DNA of 64,000 nt, from positions 49,094,124-49,158,123 of the forward strand of contig OY743169.1 of the NCBI GenBank assembly GCA_963555705.1, written 5' to 3'. A program made the position numbers and the translations under genes. The stretch's first letter is position 1, and each line of letters begins with the position of its first letter. Positions 45,891 through 58,760 of the stretch are shown piece by piece. The DNA comes from Ligustrum vulgare. Lineage: Eukaryota; Streptophyta; Magnoliopsida; Lamiales; Oleaceae. The notes under the pieces are model-generated. The model was not told the origin of the DNA, did not search any database, and worked only from the letters and a program-made list of their open reading frames with translations.

Positions 45891-46738
45891 TCTATATCTC
45901 CCCTATATTAAAAGAGTAGGGTCGGTTAATGTTCATTTGACGTAACAGTCTGCATCATCCAAAACAACGCCCTTTTTTTTTCTTTCCTCTTTTTCTCCTC
46001 CTTGACCTCCTTCCTCCATCTGGAAGCTTCATTTCACACCAACTTCAGTCCTTAAGCCCTAGGTTTTCTCTCCACTACTCTCTGTCGTTTGCCTAGTTTA
46101 GATCACCAAAGTTCTTCCAGTGGTGTTTCATCTCAAAGTTTCAGATCCACTCTTCCTATTGCCGATTTCTTCAGGTATGATAATAATTTTGTATTTTTCC
46201 TGATTTTTCCACGAACTTTCTCCCAGATTCAGCCAGTATTTTTTGTTTTTTTTTCCTTTTTTTTCCCGATTTTTTTCCATTTATATTTCTTCTAATTTTT
46301 TCTTAATGAAAGATCATTTTCGAAAAATTAAGAACAAGATCATCCAATAAGCAATTTTTTTACAGTTTAGATTCCTTTTCTTGCGTAGGTTCTGAATTTA
46401 ATTTTTAGTGATTGCTGATTTGGAGTAGGGTTTATTAGTAATAGTTGTTTTACGATGTTTTTCAAGCCTTTACGAACTTATGCACATCATCAATTTTTTT
46501 ATTGTTACCTTAACTGGTTATTGAAATTTTAGGCTATTGATTTTTTCTTTTAGTAGTTGTAATTTGAATGCATTTTATGGTTTGATTATTTATTTACGTA
46601 TTCACTTTTTATTTTGGATTCCTTTTTGGGATTTATATGTGTGTGCCTTTTCAGAAAGTAGTAACCAATTAAGTGCACAACTAGTCGAAGTGATTTTAAT
46701 ACTTTTAATCTAAATCTAAAGGTTAAAATGTCATAAAT
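45891..46738 (+). other. Possible Helitron 5' end with captured leader exon
   Basis: At 45891 the plus strand reads A^TCTATATCTCCCC, then TATATTAAAAGAG, similar to the Helitron 5' ends above. Downstream are a CT-rich leader and an exon-like frame ending LPIADFFR before a GTATGAT donor at 46178. The frame's first ATG is not present, so it is not called as a gene. No 3' end was found. Confidence 0.35.
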
Positions 46739-47240
46739 CACTACAAGAAAAAAAGCATTTTGCAACATGCAAACAACAAATTTCGTTAATTGCATGTTAC
46801 TAAAAGGGGTCTATCGCAACATTCACTTGTTGCATGCACTACAAGAAAAAAAAGGCCTTTTGCAACATGCAAACGGCAACATTCGTTAATTGAATGTTGC
46901 TAAAAGTGGTCTATCGCAACATTCAGTGGTTGCATGTTGCCATTGGTTCATTTATTTGACCTTTAGAAACATTCAGCAAGTGAATGTTGTTAATAATAGT
47001 CTTTTGCAACGTTCATTGCATATTGCAAAAAGTTTAGCCTTTTGCAACGAGCAATGAGCGTTGCGAAAGCCCAACATTTGGAAACACGTACTGTGTGTTG
47101 TAAAAGTGCGCGTTGCGAAAGCCCAACATTTGGAAACACGTACTATGTGTTGCAAAAGGGCCTTTCGCAACGCGCAATTGCGCGTTGCCAAAAGCTGAGT
47201 TTTTGCAACACGCAGTGTGCGTTACAATAAGTTTAGCCTT
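46739..47240. repeat. CACTA terminal and subterminal repeats
   Basis: Two tandem ~98-bp terminal segments start at 46739 and 46837. Then come inverted and direct copies of GCAACGCGCAATTGCGCGTTGC-type motifs (in pieces) and AACATTTGGAAACACGTACT twice. Such motif clusters are the binding sites for the TNPA-type protein in En/Spm elements. Confidence 0.75.
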
Positions 47241-47461
47241 TGGCAATGCGCAGTGGGGTTTTAGGACTAAATTTTTACATTTACCAAAGGTTGAGACTAA
47301 ATTGTAAATATCAAATCTCTAAACATCAAAACCTACCCCTGTAAACACATTTCTATAAACACATTTCTCAGCTCTAAACATCAAAACCCACGTCTCACTT
47401 CTCAGCTCTCTGTAAACACATTTCTCCCCGATCTCATCTCCATCGGCCATCCCCAGCAGAC

Positions 47462-47530
47462 CACCTAGTCACCACCCCATCCCCAAATCGCGACTCAAGA
47501 CTCCCAAATCGTGACTTTGGACCCCCATTC
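47462..47530. repeat. Minisatellite split by the nested LTR element (left part)
   Basis: Units of CCCCAAATCGCGACTCAAGA-type sequence. The same array continues at 50707-50830 on the other side of the insertion. Confidence 0.7.
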
Positions 47531-48316
47531 TGATAAGATTCGAAGTGCGGAAGAAACGCCGGAAAGTTTCGAACTCAGATTGTGGTTGGACGGATGAATC
47601 ATGACCCGATATTCACGATGCGATGGCTCGACGATGCGGAATAAAGAACCACGACTTTCGAAACGCCACAAGGATTTGCCCAATCTCCTTGATGAGTTTC
47701 TGGTTTTGAACGCCACAAATATTCTACCAAATATTTGATAAGTTCGATTTTCGAACGCCACAAGAATCACTCTTGATAAGTTCTAAACATATAGGAAATC
47801 CACCTATAAAATTATTGAATCACTTAATAAACTGTTTATTCAATTATCAAAGTCTGAATTACAATGAATGGAAAAAGTGTATAAATAAGCAAAATAAAAC
47901 CCTAGTCGCTAATCTACTCAAAATAGAATTCCAATTAGACAAAAATTCTAAAATAGGAAAACAAATAAATAAAAATGGAAAAATAATCAAAATCCCCGAA
48001 AATTAGGAAAGTTAGATTTACGGCCGTGATGAACTCATTTACGGCCGTAAATGACTTTCTTTTTAAAACTTACGACCGTGACCATATTCTTTACGGCCGT
48101 AATGAAGCTTCTGCTCAAATTTGCGATAACTATGTTACGGTCGTAATTCCAAATGTTATGGCCGTAAAGGCCTGCTGCTTAATTTTCTAGTTCTTTTCGA
48201 CACGGTTTGATCTTCTAAGCTTGTCGAACCTGTTGAATTCTTGTTTTGGCTTGAATATTTAAATTTTCCCGTCAAACCTTCTATGACTCCGATTGTCGAG
48301 GGTCAGGAACACATTA
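47531..48316 (-). repeat. 3' LTR of the nested element
   Basis: 786 bp, direct repeat of 49921-50706. The ends are TGATAAG... and ...ACACATTA on plus; the final CA has mutated to TA. Confidence 0.9.
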
Positions 48317-48370
48317 TACCCTCCTTCTTTAGGATTATTCGTCCTGAATCATAGCTTTGTTCTTATTGTT

Positions 48371-49421
48371 TCACTTCACCCCTGGATCAAATGGAAAAAT
48401 TCTCCTGCCATTGCACATGATCAACCAAAAATATTCTGCAACGGGGGTCACGTGAATGACTTGAAGTTGAAACACCTTTGGACATTGGTGGTGTTGCCCA
48501 AACTTCCATGCACATTTAACCTGCAAGACAAAATTAAATAAAGCGGGGAGGGGAATGTTAGTTTCATGAGGTACAAGGTATGGATCCTTGTATTCATGAT
48601 TAATCACCATCTCCAATTCTTCTTTAAGAACCACGAGGCCCTCCTTTTCACCTCGTTCTTCCTTTGCATCTTCAACCACCTTTTCAAAATATTTACCTTC
48701 AAATTCAACCACATCTTATACCTCCAGATTTTTATCACTAATTTCATGCACTCCCTCAATGGTATTCAAATGTGGATCTATCAATTCAAAGCTCAAAATT
48801 TGAACTTCTACCTCAACCCCCAATTCATTCCTCTCATTATCAACAATTTCATTCTTAATTATTTCCTCGCTACCCAACTCCACCTTCTCCTCATCAAATT
48901 TTGGAGTTTGTTTATTTGTTTTTAATTTCAACTCTGCCTCCTTCTTATCAATATCCTCATTCCCATGATGCCTCCTATTATACCACTTTTCACTCTCCTT
49001 CCTTACCCTCCGTGAATCTTCTAGTGCTTCTTCTAATGTCAACCCATATAGTGCGCATGTTTTTCCTTTCTTAAGAAATTTGTATATGTACATACTCTTA
49101 TCATAAACAGTCTCCCTCCTACGCCTCCAAGGTTTTCCCAATAAAACATGATAAGATTTCAATGGCACTACATCACACCATACATCCTCACTATACATTC
49201 CCTGGGTGATAGGCACTAGAACTTGTTTGGTTACTTATGAAATTCCCAAACTCCCTCATCCACGACATCCTATAAGGTTTATAGTGTGGTTCTAGGGGCA
49301 ATCCTAATTTTTCAATCACGGTGCTACTAACGAAATTAGTAAAACACTTTCCATCAATCGTCAAACTGCACCCCTTATGATCCACATAACAATCTAGTTT
49401 GGAATAAAGAGCCCGGATCAT
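48371..49421 (-). pseudogene. Degenerate Ty3-type aspartic protease region
   Basis: Minus frames read GCSLTIDGKCFTNFVSSTVI, then EKLGLPLEPHYKPYRMSWM, and after a frameshift VWCDVVPLKSYHVLLGKPWR. This is the order of a plant Ty3 retropepsin (IDxGSxTNxxS..., LGL...HPxPY, CDVVPMxxxHxLLGRPWQ). The catalytic D-S/T-G is not intact (D-G-K here). Downstream is Lys/Glu-rich. No reverse transcriptase or integrase is present. Confidence 0.7.
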
Positions 49422-49906
49422 AATCCATTCCTTATGTGGCGTTAAAAAAAATTCAAGAATGAAGAGGATTTAGACATCAAATAGCAAGAATGACTTTTAT
49501 TGACTTGGAATGAAATGAATACCAAGAATTTTAAAGAAACTCAAGAAAGTGGTTCTTGAATTTTGGAATGACTTTTTTTTTTTTTTTTTTGAATAATGGA
49601 TGAATTTTCGAAAAAAAAAAATTAAAAAAATATTTTTTTTTAATATATAAATTCGAAAATTTGACACGAACATAAAAAAACAAACGGCACGGGATTTTGA
49701 TAAGAATTACATAAAATAAACACTTTTGAATTTTGTTGGAATGATTTTCTGGATTAAAGACTCAACAAACTCAAGAACAAGAAGAACGCAACAAAAAACT
49801 GACAAACAAAACACTCAACAAGATATGGATGATTTTTATGGGACTCGATGATAAACATAAAAATCAAACTGGATAGAAAAACACAAGAACCTGAATTCAG
49901 AGTCCA

Positions 49907-49918
49907 GCTCTGATACCA
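49907..49918 (-). other. Primer-binding site, initiator tRNA-Met
   Basis: The minus strand reads TGGTATCAGAGC, two bases from the 5' LTR end. Confidence 0.85.
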
Positions 49919-49920
49919 GA

Positions 49921-50706
49921 TGATAAGATTCGAAGCGCGGAAGAAACGCCGGAAAGTTCCGAACTCAGGTTGTGGTTGGACGGATGAATCATGACCCGAT
50001 ATTCACGACGCGATGGCTCGACGATGCAGAATAAAGAACCACGACTTTCGAAACGCCACAAGGATTTGCCCAATCTCCTTGATGAGTTTCTGGTTTTGAA
50101 CGCCACAAATATTCTAGCAAATATTTGATAAGTTCGATTTTCGAACGCCACAAGAATCACTCTTGATAAGTTCTAAACATATAGGAAATCCACCTATAAA
50201 ATTATTGAATCACTCAATAAACTGTTTATTCAATAATCAAAGTCTGAATTATAATGAATGGAAAAAGTGTATAAATAAGCAAAATAAAATCCTAGTCGCT
50301 AATCTATTCAAAATAGAATTCTAATTAGACTAAAATTCTAAAATAGGCAAACAAATAATTAAAAAAGGAAAAATAATCAAAATCCCAGAAAATCCAGAAA
50401 ATTAGATTTACGGCCGAGATGAACTCATTTACGGCCGTAAATGACTTTATGTTTAAGACTTACGACCGTGACCATATTCTTTACGGCCGTAATGAAGGTT
50501 CCGCTCAAATTTTTGATAACTATGTTACGGCCATAATTCCAAATGTTACGGCCATAAAGGCCTGCTGCTTAATTTTCTAGTTCTTTTCGACACGGTTTGA
50601 TCTCACAAGCTCGTCGAACTTATTGAATTCTTGTTTTGGCTTGAATATTTAAATTTTCCCGTCAAGCCTGCTATGACTTCGATTGTCGAGGGTCAGGAAC
50701 ACATCA
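49921..50706 (-). repeat. 5' LTR of the nested element
   Basis: 786 bp. The plus strand starts TGATAAGATTCGAAGCGCGG and ends ACACATCA. Confidence 0.9.
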
Positions 50707-50830
50707 CATTCGTAGCACCCCCAAACCGCGACTGAGGACCCCCAAATCGCGACACCTCCAAACCGTGACTCAAGACCCCCATTCACAGCACCCCCAAACC
50801 ACAACTGAGGACCCCCAAATCGTAACTCAG
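50707..50830. repeat. Minisatellite split by the nested LTR element (right part)
   Basis: Several degenerate CACCCCCAAACCGCGACTGA / GACCCCCAAATCG units, continuous with the array ending at 47530. Confidence 0.7.
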
Positions 50831-52449
50831 GTTAGTTCCAGTAATCTCTTTCTGTGGGAAATGAATTTTCTTATCTTTTCCGTCACGGAGGTGGTGGTTT
50901 CGCGGCCGACGAGGTGGCGACGTCGTCTAGGTCTTTCAGAACAGCTGACCTTGTGAATTTGTTTGGGTGATTGTTGAACTGAATGATTTTATATTATGCT
51001 TTCCACTTGTAAAATGTTGAAAATTTTGTGGTGAATTCTAAGCATGAAATAATGGTATTTTCTAAAAATTGGATTTATATAGGTGATCTGGATTTCTTAT
51101 CTCTTGGATTTGAATAATTATATTTATAATCTGTGTTGGAATGATTTGTTTGATCCATGAAAGATGTATCATGCCTTTAAAAAAGGAAGAATATTTAGTA
51201 AACTTCAACCTCCAAATTTGTTGGAATGAACCTATATCATGAGACTACGCATCCCATCAATGCATTTTCAGAGTGAGGGATGGAATGGGATGGGAATGTA
51301 GTCTAGCATTGAGAACGGTCATGTTTCAGCTTAATCCTATCTGGTAATACCCGTTCCCTTAAAAAACTTGGATTTTTATTTGCACAAATAATCTCATAAA
51401 TCATAATTATGATCCACATTCACAAGTTCACAACTTGAAAATCCAAGCTTATTATTAGTAACACTCACTTACTGTTTTTCTTTACCAGTACTCTATTCTA
51501 AAATGAATCGCTTGCAAATTTTTATGGGCAAGTGTTAGGTGGTCAAAGAAGTTCCTTTTTACTCTATTTGATACTTTACGTGTTTGATTTTTTTGGGTAT
51601 GTTGTGTGTGTATATCTGAATGAATAATCATGGGTGGGGCTTTGAGTAAAAGAGCTATTTCGAAGAAATGGTCATAACGTTTTGCACCGGTATCAGATTT
51701 CTTATTATAATATCTTTTCGAAAACGTTTCTCAGCGCTATATAACATCCTAACCCGGGTTTACCCGGTTGAGGTCGTTTTCATTCTCAAATTCGCAGTTT
51801 AAAGCGTGTTATCGAGGAGTCAAACTTTTTTTAGAATTTCCGTTTTAATTACTTTAATTTTGTGGATGTCTATTTTGGTCTTTTTGCTTAAATTAGGGAT
51901 TCGGGAACTATTTAAACACTGTTTTGTTTCTAAATAAGATTATTCAATTTTGGAGGCTATTATTTTCGTGTGAATTACAAATCTCTATCGATTAGGTTTA
52001 CGTTTGTAAATCTAGAACTTTTGTTTTGCGTCAGGATAACTTGCGAAACGGGAAGCTAAAGTTTGATAAATTCTTGAGTTAAACTTGACTCCTATACTGC
52101 AAAACGACTGTACAACTACAAGTCTGCAACGACTAGCAAGGTCAGTACGTCATTTGATTTAGATAATGACATTTGAATTTGATTTTGAAAATGTGACATT
52201 GAATTTTGATTTTGCCTATGATCTACACTTTCTTAGGAGCTGATATCTCATATTTTATTTTTTAATTTGAATCTATATGTTCGATTAATGGATAATATCT
52301 TTGAGTTGTTCAGTGCTGGATAATATTTTTGCGTATGATAGACAAAACATGGCTGCAATTATCAAGGTTATAATCTAAAATTAGATCATCTATTAATCTA
52401 GTTACAAAAATAAAAAAAAGAATTATACTCATAGTAAATTTTACTTGTA
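50831..52449. other. CACTA 5' intron/leader, nothing further recognised
   Basis: AT-rich. No exon could be assigned between the minisatellite and the transposase. Confidence 0.4.
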
Positions 52450-55064
52450 GATTGTCAGAATAATATAGAGATGTAGCACAAAATTTTGTTGAGCTGGCTC
52501 GTGACTATATAAATTCAGAAATCTTAGTATGCCCTTGTGTTAAGTGTAGAAATCTAAAGCATCACCATTATGATACGGTGTATGAATATTTGGTTATTAA
52601 GGGTATGGATCCTACATAGGTCATTTGGGTATTTCATGGAGAACAATCAAGTGAACCAAATTTGGTCGATGTAGAAATACCTGAATCGCATATGATGTTT
52701 AGGGACTTCTATGCACAACATGATGTGGATCCTGAAAACCCTATTGGTGGAAGAGAAGAGGAGTTTGAAAGTTTAGTTGATGATGCTGAAACTCCTTTAT
52801 ATCCTGGTTGTAAGGCATTCACGAAGATGTCAGCTTTGATTGCTATGTTTAAGCATAAAGCTACACATGGTTTATCAGATAGTGGTTTTGATGATCTTAT
52901 AAATCTTGTTCAAGACATGCTGCTAGAGAATAATACACTTCCTAAATTACTTTATGAGATGAAAAAACTTGTCAATATATTTGATCTTGGCTATGAGAAG
53001 GTACATGCTTGCATAAATGATTGTTGTCTATATAGGAAAGATCTTGAGCATGCTGAAATATGTCCAAAATGTGGTTGCTCAAGATGGAAAGTTAACCAAC
53101 GGACTAAGAAAATTCAGAGAAAATTCCAGCAAAAGTCTTGCGTTATTTTCCTATAATACCAAGACTTAGGATGATGTTTGGAATAGATGAGATGTCAACG
53201 CAACTTAGATGGCACTCAAGTAATAAAAGCTTAGATTGTAAAATGAGGCATCCAATTTATTCACTGGGTTGGGAAATGATAAACAGAAGGTGGCTAGATT
53301 TTGCATCAGATCCTTGAAATATTAGATTGGGTCTTGCCACTAATGGATTTAATCTTTTCAAAGATCTAAGCTCTAAATATAGTTTTTGGCCAGTGATCTT
53401 GACTATATATAATTTGCCTCCCTCATTATGCATGTCAAAGGAAAGTTAGATGTTGAGTTTATTGATCCCGGGGCCAACACAGCCGGGTAATGATATAGAT
53501 GTTTATTTGGTACCACTTGTAGATGACTTAATGTTGTTATAGAGTGATGAGGTTGAGATTTAAGATGCAGTTGCAAAGTCTACATTCAATTTAAAAGCTA
53601 TTCTGATGTGGTCAATACATGACTTTCCTGCATATGGAAATATATCTGGATGGCCTGTGAAGGGAAAAATTGCATGCCCTATTTGTCGTGAAAATATATG
53701 TTCACTATGGTTGTCATATGGTAGGAAATTTGCATACATGGGGCATAGAATATTTCGTGCCTTGGATCATCCATTTTGCATGAAAAAGAGTTGGTTTAAT
53801 GGACATGTTGAAAAAGGTATTAGGTCGAAGATAAAAAGTGGTGAAGAAGATTTTATTGAAGTTGATAAAATTGCAAATGATTGGGGAAAAAGTGGTAAAT
53901 GAAAGAGGAAGAAGAATACAACTCAATCTAATGCAACTTGGAAGAAAAAGTCAATATTTTTCAACCTTCCATATTGGAAGGTAAATGTTTTGATATTTCT
54001 ATCATTCATATTTTATACTTCTAGTTACTTATAATATATCATTAAACCACTGATGCTTGATTTGTAGACCTTGCTCATACGTCATAATTTGGATGTGATG
54101 CATGTGGAAAAGAATATTTGTGAGAGCATTATTAGTACACTTTTCGATACGAAAGGAAAATCCAAAGATGGCATTAACTCTCGTAAGGACTTAGAAGCTA
54201 TGAACATTAGGCATGCTTTACATCCTGAGAGTAGAGGAAATAGATTCTACTTACCCGCTGCTCCTCATACTTTATCAAAAGCAGAAATACATTTTTTTTT
54301 TTTTTTTGCAAAAGACTCGCTAGATTGAGATTACTCAATGGTTATGGATCAAATATTGGAAATTTCGTTTCGGTGGAAGAATGTAAGATTAGTGGTCTCA
54401 AGTCTCATGATTGTCATATATTAATGCAACAATTGTTATCAGTTGTCATAAGAGGACTTTTACCTAATGGACCAAGGAACTCTATTTTTAAATTGTGTTC
54501 ATTTTTCAATGAGATTTGCAAAGGAGTTGTTGATAGGAATAAGGTTGAAAAATTAGAAGAAGATGTTGTTGAAACATTATGCATGTTGGAAAGGTATTTT
54601 CTTCCTTCATTTTTTGATGTAATGGTACATTTGACAATTCACATTGGGAGAGAAATACGTATATGTGGACATGTACAATATCATTGGATGTATCCATTTG
54701 AGAGGTAATATTCATTTAAGCTATTCTCAAAAGTTAAATTCATTATCAAATTGGATTTCAATGTTTTTACATTTTTTCATTTGTATAGGTATATGAAAGT
54801 GCTGAAAGGGTATGTTATGAATCGTGCACGTCCTGAACGGTGCATAGCTGAACGATATATTGTTGAAGAAAATGCAATGTTCTGTAGCAAATACACAAAA
54901 CAAGTATCTAAAATAGGTTACAAGCATTCACGCAATGAAAAGTATGAGAGTGATTTCTTAGTCATAGGGCATACAATTTCTAAAGGGACATCAAACATCT
55001 ATAATGTACTTTTATATTGCAATATTTGGAAGTATTCACATCGTGATGAAATGTTGAATATTTA
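52450..55064 (+). pseudogene. CACTA TNP2-like transposase
   Basis: In order: a transposase-associated N-terminal domain (CPCVKCRNLKHHHYDTVYEY, then VIWVFHGE, 52484-52640), broken by a TAG at 52618. Then the TNP2 catalytic region: PIIPRLRMMFG at 53150, WLDFASDP, stop, NIRLGLATNGFNLF, WPVILTIYNLPPSLCM, LIPGPTQPGNDIDVYL, SIHDFPAYGNISGWPVKGK, ACPIC, with further stops at about 53316, 53448, 53538 and 53561. An intron at 53981-54067 leads to NLDVMHVEKNICESI, a TNP2 hallmark. DUF4218-like (54325-54708) and DUF4216-like (54790-55062) C-terminal regions follow. A T-tract at 54292-54307 shifts the frame. Known role: binds and cuts CACTA ends. Several stops and the frameshift make it non-functional. 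Confidence 0.85.
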
Positions 55065-55459
55065 AATTTTGTTAAGATCTCTAACCCTAACTTATTTTGA
55101 TGTTTTAGATTTTGGTTCCAAACTTTCAAACTAGTTGAGAGTAGGAAGCTTATTATTTAATACGATGGACAGAGATGAGGTAATTGTGTTTTCTTTTACT
55201 TTTATATTTGTTGATTTTCAAAAATAATTACATTTACATTTACATTTTGTTTTCATGTTGCATTCTTAAAGTCAACTAAACAAGATGCCAAGATCTCTAA
55301 AAGATGAAGAGCTTCTATTGCTGTAGCATCAATCCAAGAGACTAGTGAAAGAGTAAGAATTTGTAGTGAGCAAGAAAATGCCATATCGACTCCAATCGTA
55401 AATGAGCAAAGCATGTTGTCAACTGATGAAAATGTTCCCAAAAAAAGAGAGGTCCAACT

Positions 55460-57236
55460 CAAATGAAAATGATTACGAGAAATAATTATCAGAAGATGGA
55501 TCTTGAATTCAATGAATTCGGGCAAGTAGTTGGCAATAACTCAGATAAATTTGATATTATAGTTGGAGCTATGGTACGAGAACACGTGCCTTTTGTACTT
55601 ACGGATTGGCATTCAGTGGATGAGAAGAAAAAAAAGAATTTTGGAGTATCGTACATGTATGTTTCTTAATTGAATTTTAAGATTATTTGTTGTAAAAAAT
55701 AAGTTACAAACTTATATTAGTGTACAAATACAACAAAGGTTCAATGTGGGTGACTGTAATAAAAAAATGACATTTCAATGTATGGGAAAGTACTGGAGGA
55801 CGTACAAATGCGGACTTAGAAAACAAATTCGAGGTCAAGTCAAATCTTCTTTGAATATGACACGTACTATTGACCTTCTTAGACCAAAGAATGTGCTCTC
55901 TCCAGAAGAATGGAGAAAAATTGTTGAAGATACTCTTTCCAATGACTTTCATCCAAGTAATATTTGCGTATAAATGTTCGTTTTTATTTAATTATAATTA
56001 TTGTTTTTGTAACTTTTTGTTTTGTGAGTAGGAAATAAGTTCCAAGTTCAGCGGAATGAGAAATGATCAAAAGCTTCTCCACACTATGGGACGAGAGGGT
56101 TATCTACGTGTAGCTCATGAATTGGTACAATTACAAGCATATATTTAATTTTACTTGAATTGTCACATGCTAATATATATAAATGTTGAATTTTTATTCA
56201 AGTGGAAAAACAACCCATATATAAAAGGGATAAGAATCAAAGTATGGACTTAAGGACATCTAAGAAAGGACGGAACTCCAATAAATGAAGCAGTTGCTGA
56301 AACTTTGGTATGTTTAGAATCTATGTACGTTCTTTTAATAATAATAAATTTTCATTACTATTATATGCATCACTTGTTAGCATAAAATTTGAGTTTTATA
56401 AGTGCAGAAAAGGATAGAAGATTGTGCACAATCTATTTTTGATACACCGGTAAAAGATTCCATCTGAGATGATGTTGTTGCTCGAGTTTTAGGTCCTGAG
56501 AATCGTGGAAGAGTTAGGGGACTTGGATTTGGAGTTGTACCATCAAAATTTGATGTACAATTTCAAAGTACTGGAAGAGTGAAAGAACTTGAGAATCAAT
56601 TGCAAACTCAGTCACAAAAACTACACACTCAGTCAAAAAAATTACAAACTCAGTCAGAAAAAATGGAATCACTAGAAGAAAAGGTTGAAGAATTAATCAG
56701 GCTATGTCAACAGGTATAACATTTTACCATTATATTAATATGCTAATATGTTTAATTAATGTGAAAAACTTTTTTAATGTTTGTGTCATTTTACAGAATG
56801 CCGAAGATAGGGGTTCACACGCGTATACGCCTCAGGTTTTTGTGTTTTTAAATTTTAGTTGTTATATTTAATATAAATTAATATTACAGCGTCCTAACTA
56901 CAAAAGGAATTTTTTCATTTAATTGTAAATTTGTAGTCACATCAAGGAAGTGGTGTTCAAGGAAGTACACATATGGAGAATGCAAGGTGTCAACTGTTGC
57001 ATTGGTACAAGTATGATGAGGAGAAAATTGTTGTCGAAGGGAAGATTGCAACAACAGACCCAAGTGCAAAGGTGCATTACATGCCACTTGGACGAGATTT
57101 TTGGAAGGTTTGGGTCGATGAAGTGTACATGAATCATATGACCTTATACAGACCTACCGATGAGCTTCGACTTCTTAGTGAAGCCTTGGGAAGTACTGTT
57201 GCTTGGCCTAAAAACTGTATTAGGATTATTTGATGA
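55460..57236 (+). pseudogene. Ptta/En/Spm-type CACTA accessory protein
   Basis: Exon-like segments: WRTYKCGLRKQIRGQVKSS, then SPEEWRKIVEDTLS (55790-55970), the Transposase_24 core. Then NEAVAETL, DDVVARVLGPENRGRVRGLG, then FGV (56280-56540), a conserved block of these proteins. A coiled coil with QTQSQKL/HTQSKKL/QTQSEKM repeats lies at 56580-56715. A C-terminal domain (CQLLHWYKYDEEKIVVEGKI, then PSAKVHYMPLG and GSTVAWP, 56990-57215) closes it. A TGA at ~56468 and others break the frame. Same strand as the TNP2-like gene, as usual in CACTA elements. Confidence 0.8.
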
Positions 57237-57934
57237 AGGTAGAACTTATTTACTCTTCCTCTTGTGTTAATTTGAAATGAAGATTTATTTAAGTTTCTTT
57301 ATTTGTCAATTATATTCGTTCAATTGATGAATTTCATTTTGATTTGAATTTCTATTATTGCGGATTGAGTTTATTGATTCTAGATTATTGTTGGCGTGGA
57401 GTTGGGGATGAATTTTGGATTGATTTGATTGTAGTTTGATGATGAATGAGTTGTTGTTTGATGTTTTAAAGTATTATGGTGATTGTGATGTCCCTTTACA
57501 GGTTGACTAAGTCCAATTTATAAGGGAGACACTGTCCAAATTTCTGTAAAATTTTACAATTGAAAATGATAATTTTAATATTTAGCTTGATTTATTTCTA
57601 CATTTTTACATTCAGTGCAGTTGGAGCCATGATGATTAGACTTTTATAATGTCTTTGCAGGTAAAAGTCAATTTTGTAGCTCTCTCACAAGATGGTTTGT
57701 CATGGGCACAATTCAAGCTAGACTTTAGAAGCTAGAGAAGTACTCATCTTCAATGATGATTCTTGTTGAAAATGGTGATAGTAGTTCCTTTTTGTATGGT
57801 TGTTGGTCTACTAAAGATACTGTTGCAATTTAGAGAGATAGTAAATGTCAAACTTTAGATGTGCAATCAAATAGGTGAAAAACCACTATTGTAGATTTTT
57901 TTTTTAATGTAGGAGAACAAAGTACCGTAAATTT
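57237..57934. other. CACTA 3' flank, no terminus found
   Basis: Non-coding. No TIR complementary to CACTACAAG was found. It ends where the LTR-like sequence of the Tat element begins. Confidence 0.4.
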
Positions 57935-58760
57935 TGTTGATCACAAAATCCGACTAGACCTTGGACCAACACTTCTCAGCACCTCCCTCTTTCACGCGTG
58001 GATCTCCTACGCACTGTGACAAACGATCAGTTTGTAAAGGGAGCCCAGGTGGCTCTCGTTTGTACTCCGATGCTAAAGTCAGTGCCCATTTTAAGCAAAT
58101 ATAATTTGGGTGCAGGAAATATGAGTATTCAAAAGAGGGAAAAGGGAGTGAGAGTTAATAATATAATCAAGAGTCTTAAAAGATGCTTGCCCATTTGGAT
58201 GAAATGAGTGTCTTATTTATAGAGGAAGTTGTTGTTTTGGATCGCAACACGTGGCGGACTTTACACGTGTATTTACCCTGGCCGTTGGAGAAGAGGATCC
58301 AATTTTTTAGCAGTAATCATTGCTACGATTGGTAGGGGATGGGCGCCTGTCACTTTTTGATAAAGGCAGTGTCACATATCTGACTCCATCCATTGTCCCA
58401 TCACTCATCCGATGTGTTACCATGGAGCACCTCGGCTAAACATAAAAGACCTCGACTAGTCATAAACCAGTTCGACTAAAGAAGTTCATGCACTGTTCTG
58501 CCTCGGCAGTTGATCGAAGGAGATATCTTAAGCTTTAGCCATGGGCCAAGGCCCATTGGGCCTCTATTGGGTCCTTGTTGGTGGTTCACTTTACTCCATT
58601 TTGGGCACGGTCTCAACACTAGTCCCTCAAATCCGATGTGGTCATTCATGTGCGGATAGGATTTGTCATAGATTCGAAGCACTAGTTTTGTTCTGATAAC
58701 GTTCTGTAATTAGACAGCTATAGGATTGCTGTTTCGCCCAAATTTCGTTATCTGTTACAT
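57935..58760 (-). repeat. Probable 3' LTR of the Tat element (boundaries tentative)
   Basis: Plus-strand ends TGTTGATCAC and CTGTTACA give minus TGTAACAG...GATCAACA. Inside, the minus strand carries TATAAATAA at 58213-58221, placing U3 to the right and R/U5 to the left, as expected for a minus-strand LTR. No second copy is in the window and no target duplication was verified. Confidence 0.4.
58213..58221 (-). promoter_or_regulatory. TATA box of the putative Tat LTR
   Basis: The minus strand reads TATAAATAA within CTCTATAAATAAGACA. Confidence 0.45.

Larger units (their letters stand above)
47531..50706 (-). mobile_element. Non-autonomous Ty3-type LTR element nested in the CACTA
   Basis: LTRs 47531-48316 and 49921-50706 are 786 bp each, with roughly 43 differences by eye (~94-95% identity). 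The target duplication CATTC is at 47526-47530 and 50707-50711. The PBS TGGTATCAGAGC (minus, 49907-49918) matches initiator tRNA-Met. A polypurine tract AAAGAAGGAGGG adjoins the left LTR. The 1.6-kb interior holds only a degenerate protease region. It is older than the LOG-carrying element by LTR divergence. Confidence 0.92.
46739..57934 (+). mobile_element. Decayed CACTA (En/Spm) transposon, 3' end missing
   Basis: The 5' terminus CACTACAAGAAAAAAAG is at 46739, and a second copy with ~98 bp of following sequence is at 46837. Subterminal repeats TTTTGCAAC(A/G)(T/C)GC and GCGTTGC run to ~47240. Plus-strand coding follows: a TNP2-type transposase (52450-55064) and a Ptta/En/Spm-type accessory protein (55460-57236), both with stops. 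No complementary CTTGTAGTG end was found before the Tat element begins near 57935, so the 3' end has been lost or displaced. An LTR element is nested at 47531-50706. Confidence 0.8.

Noticed and set aside
46089..46295. 68-codon plus-strand ORF as a gene
   Set aside because: The frame begins with TTG and not ATG, and only the part before a GT donor at 46178 looks exon-like; kept as a possible captured leader.
57870..57900. Possible CACTA 3' terminus at 'ccactattgtag'
   Set aside because: It is not the complement of CACTACAAG and lacks subterminal repeats.
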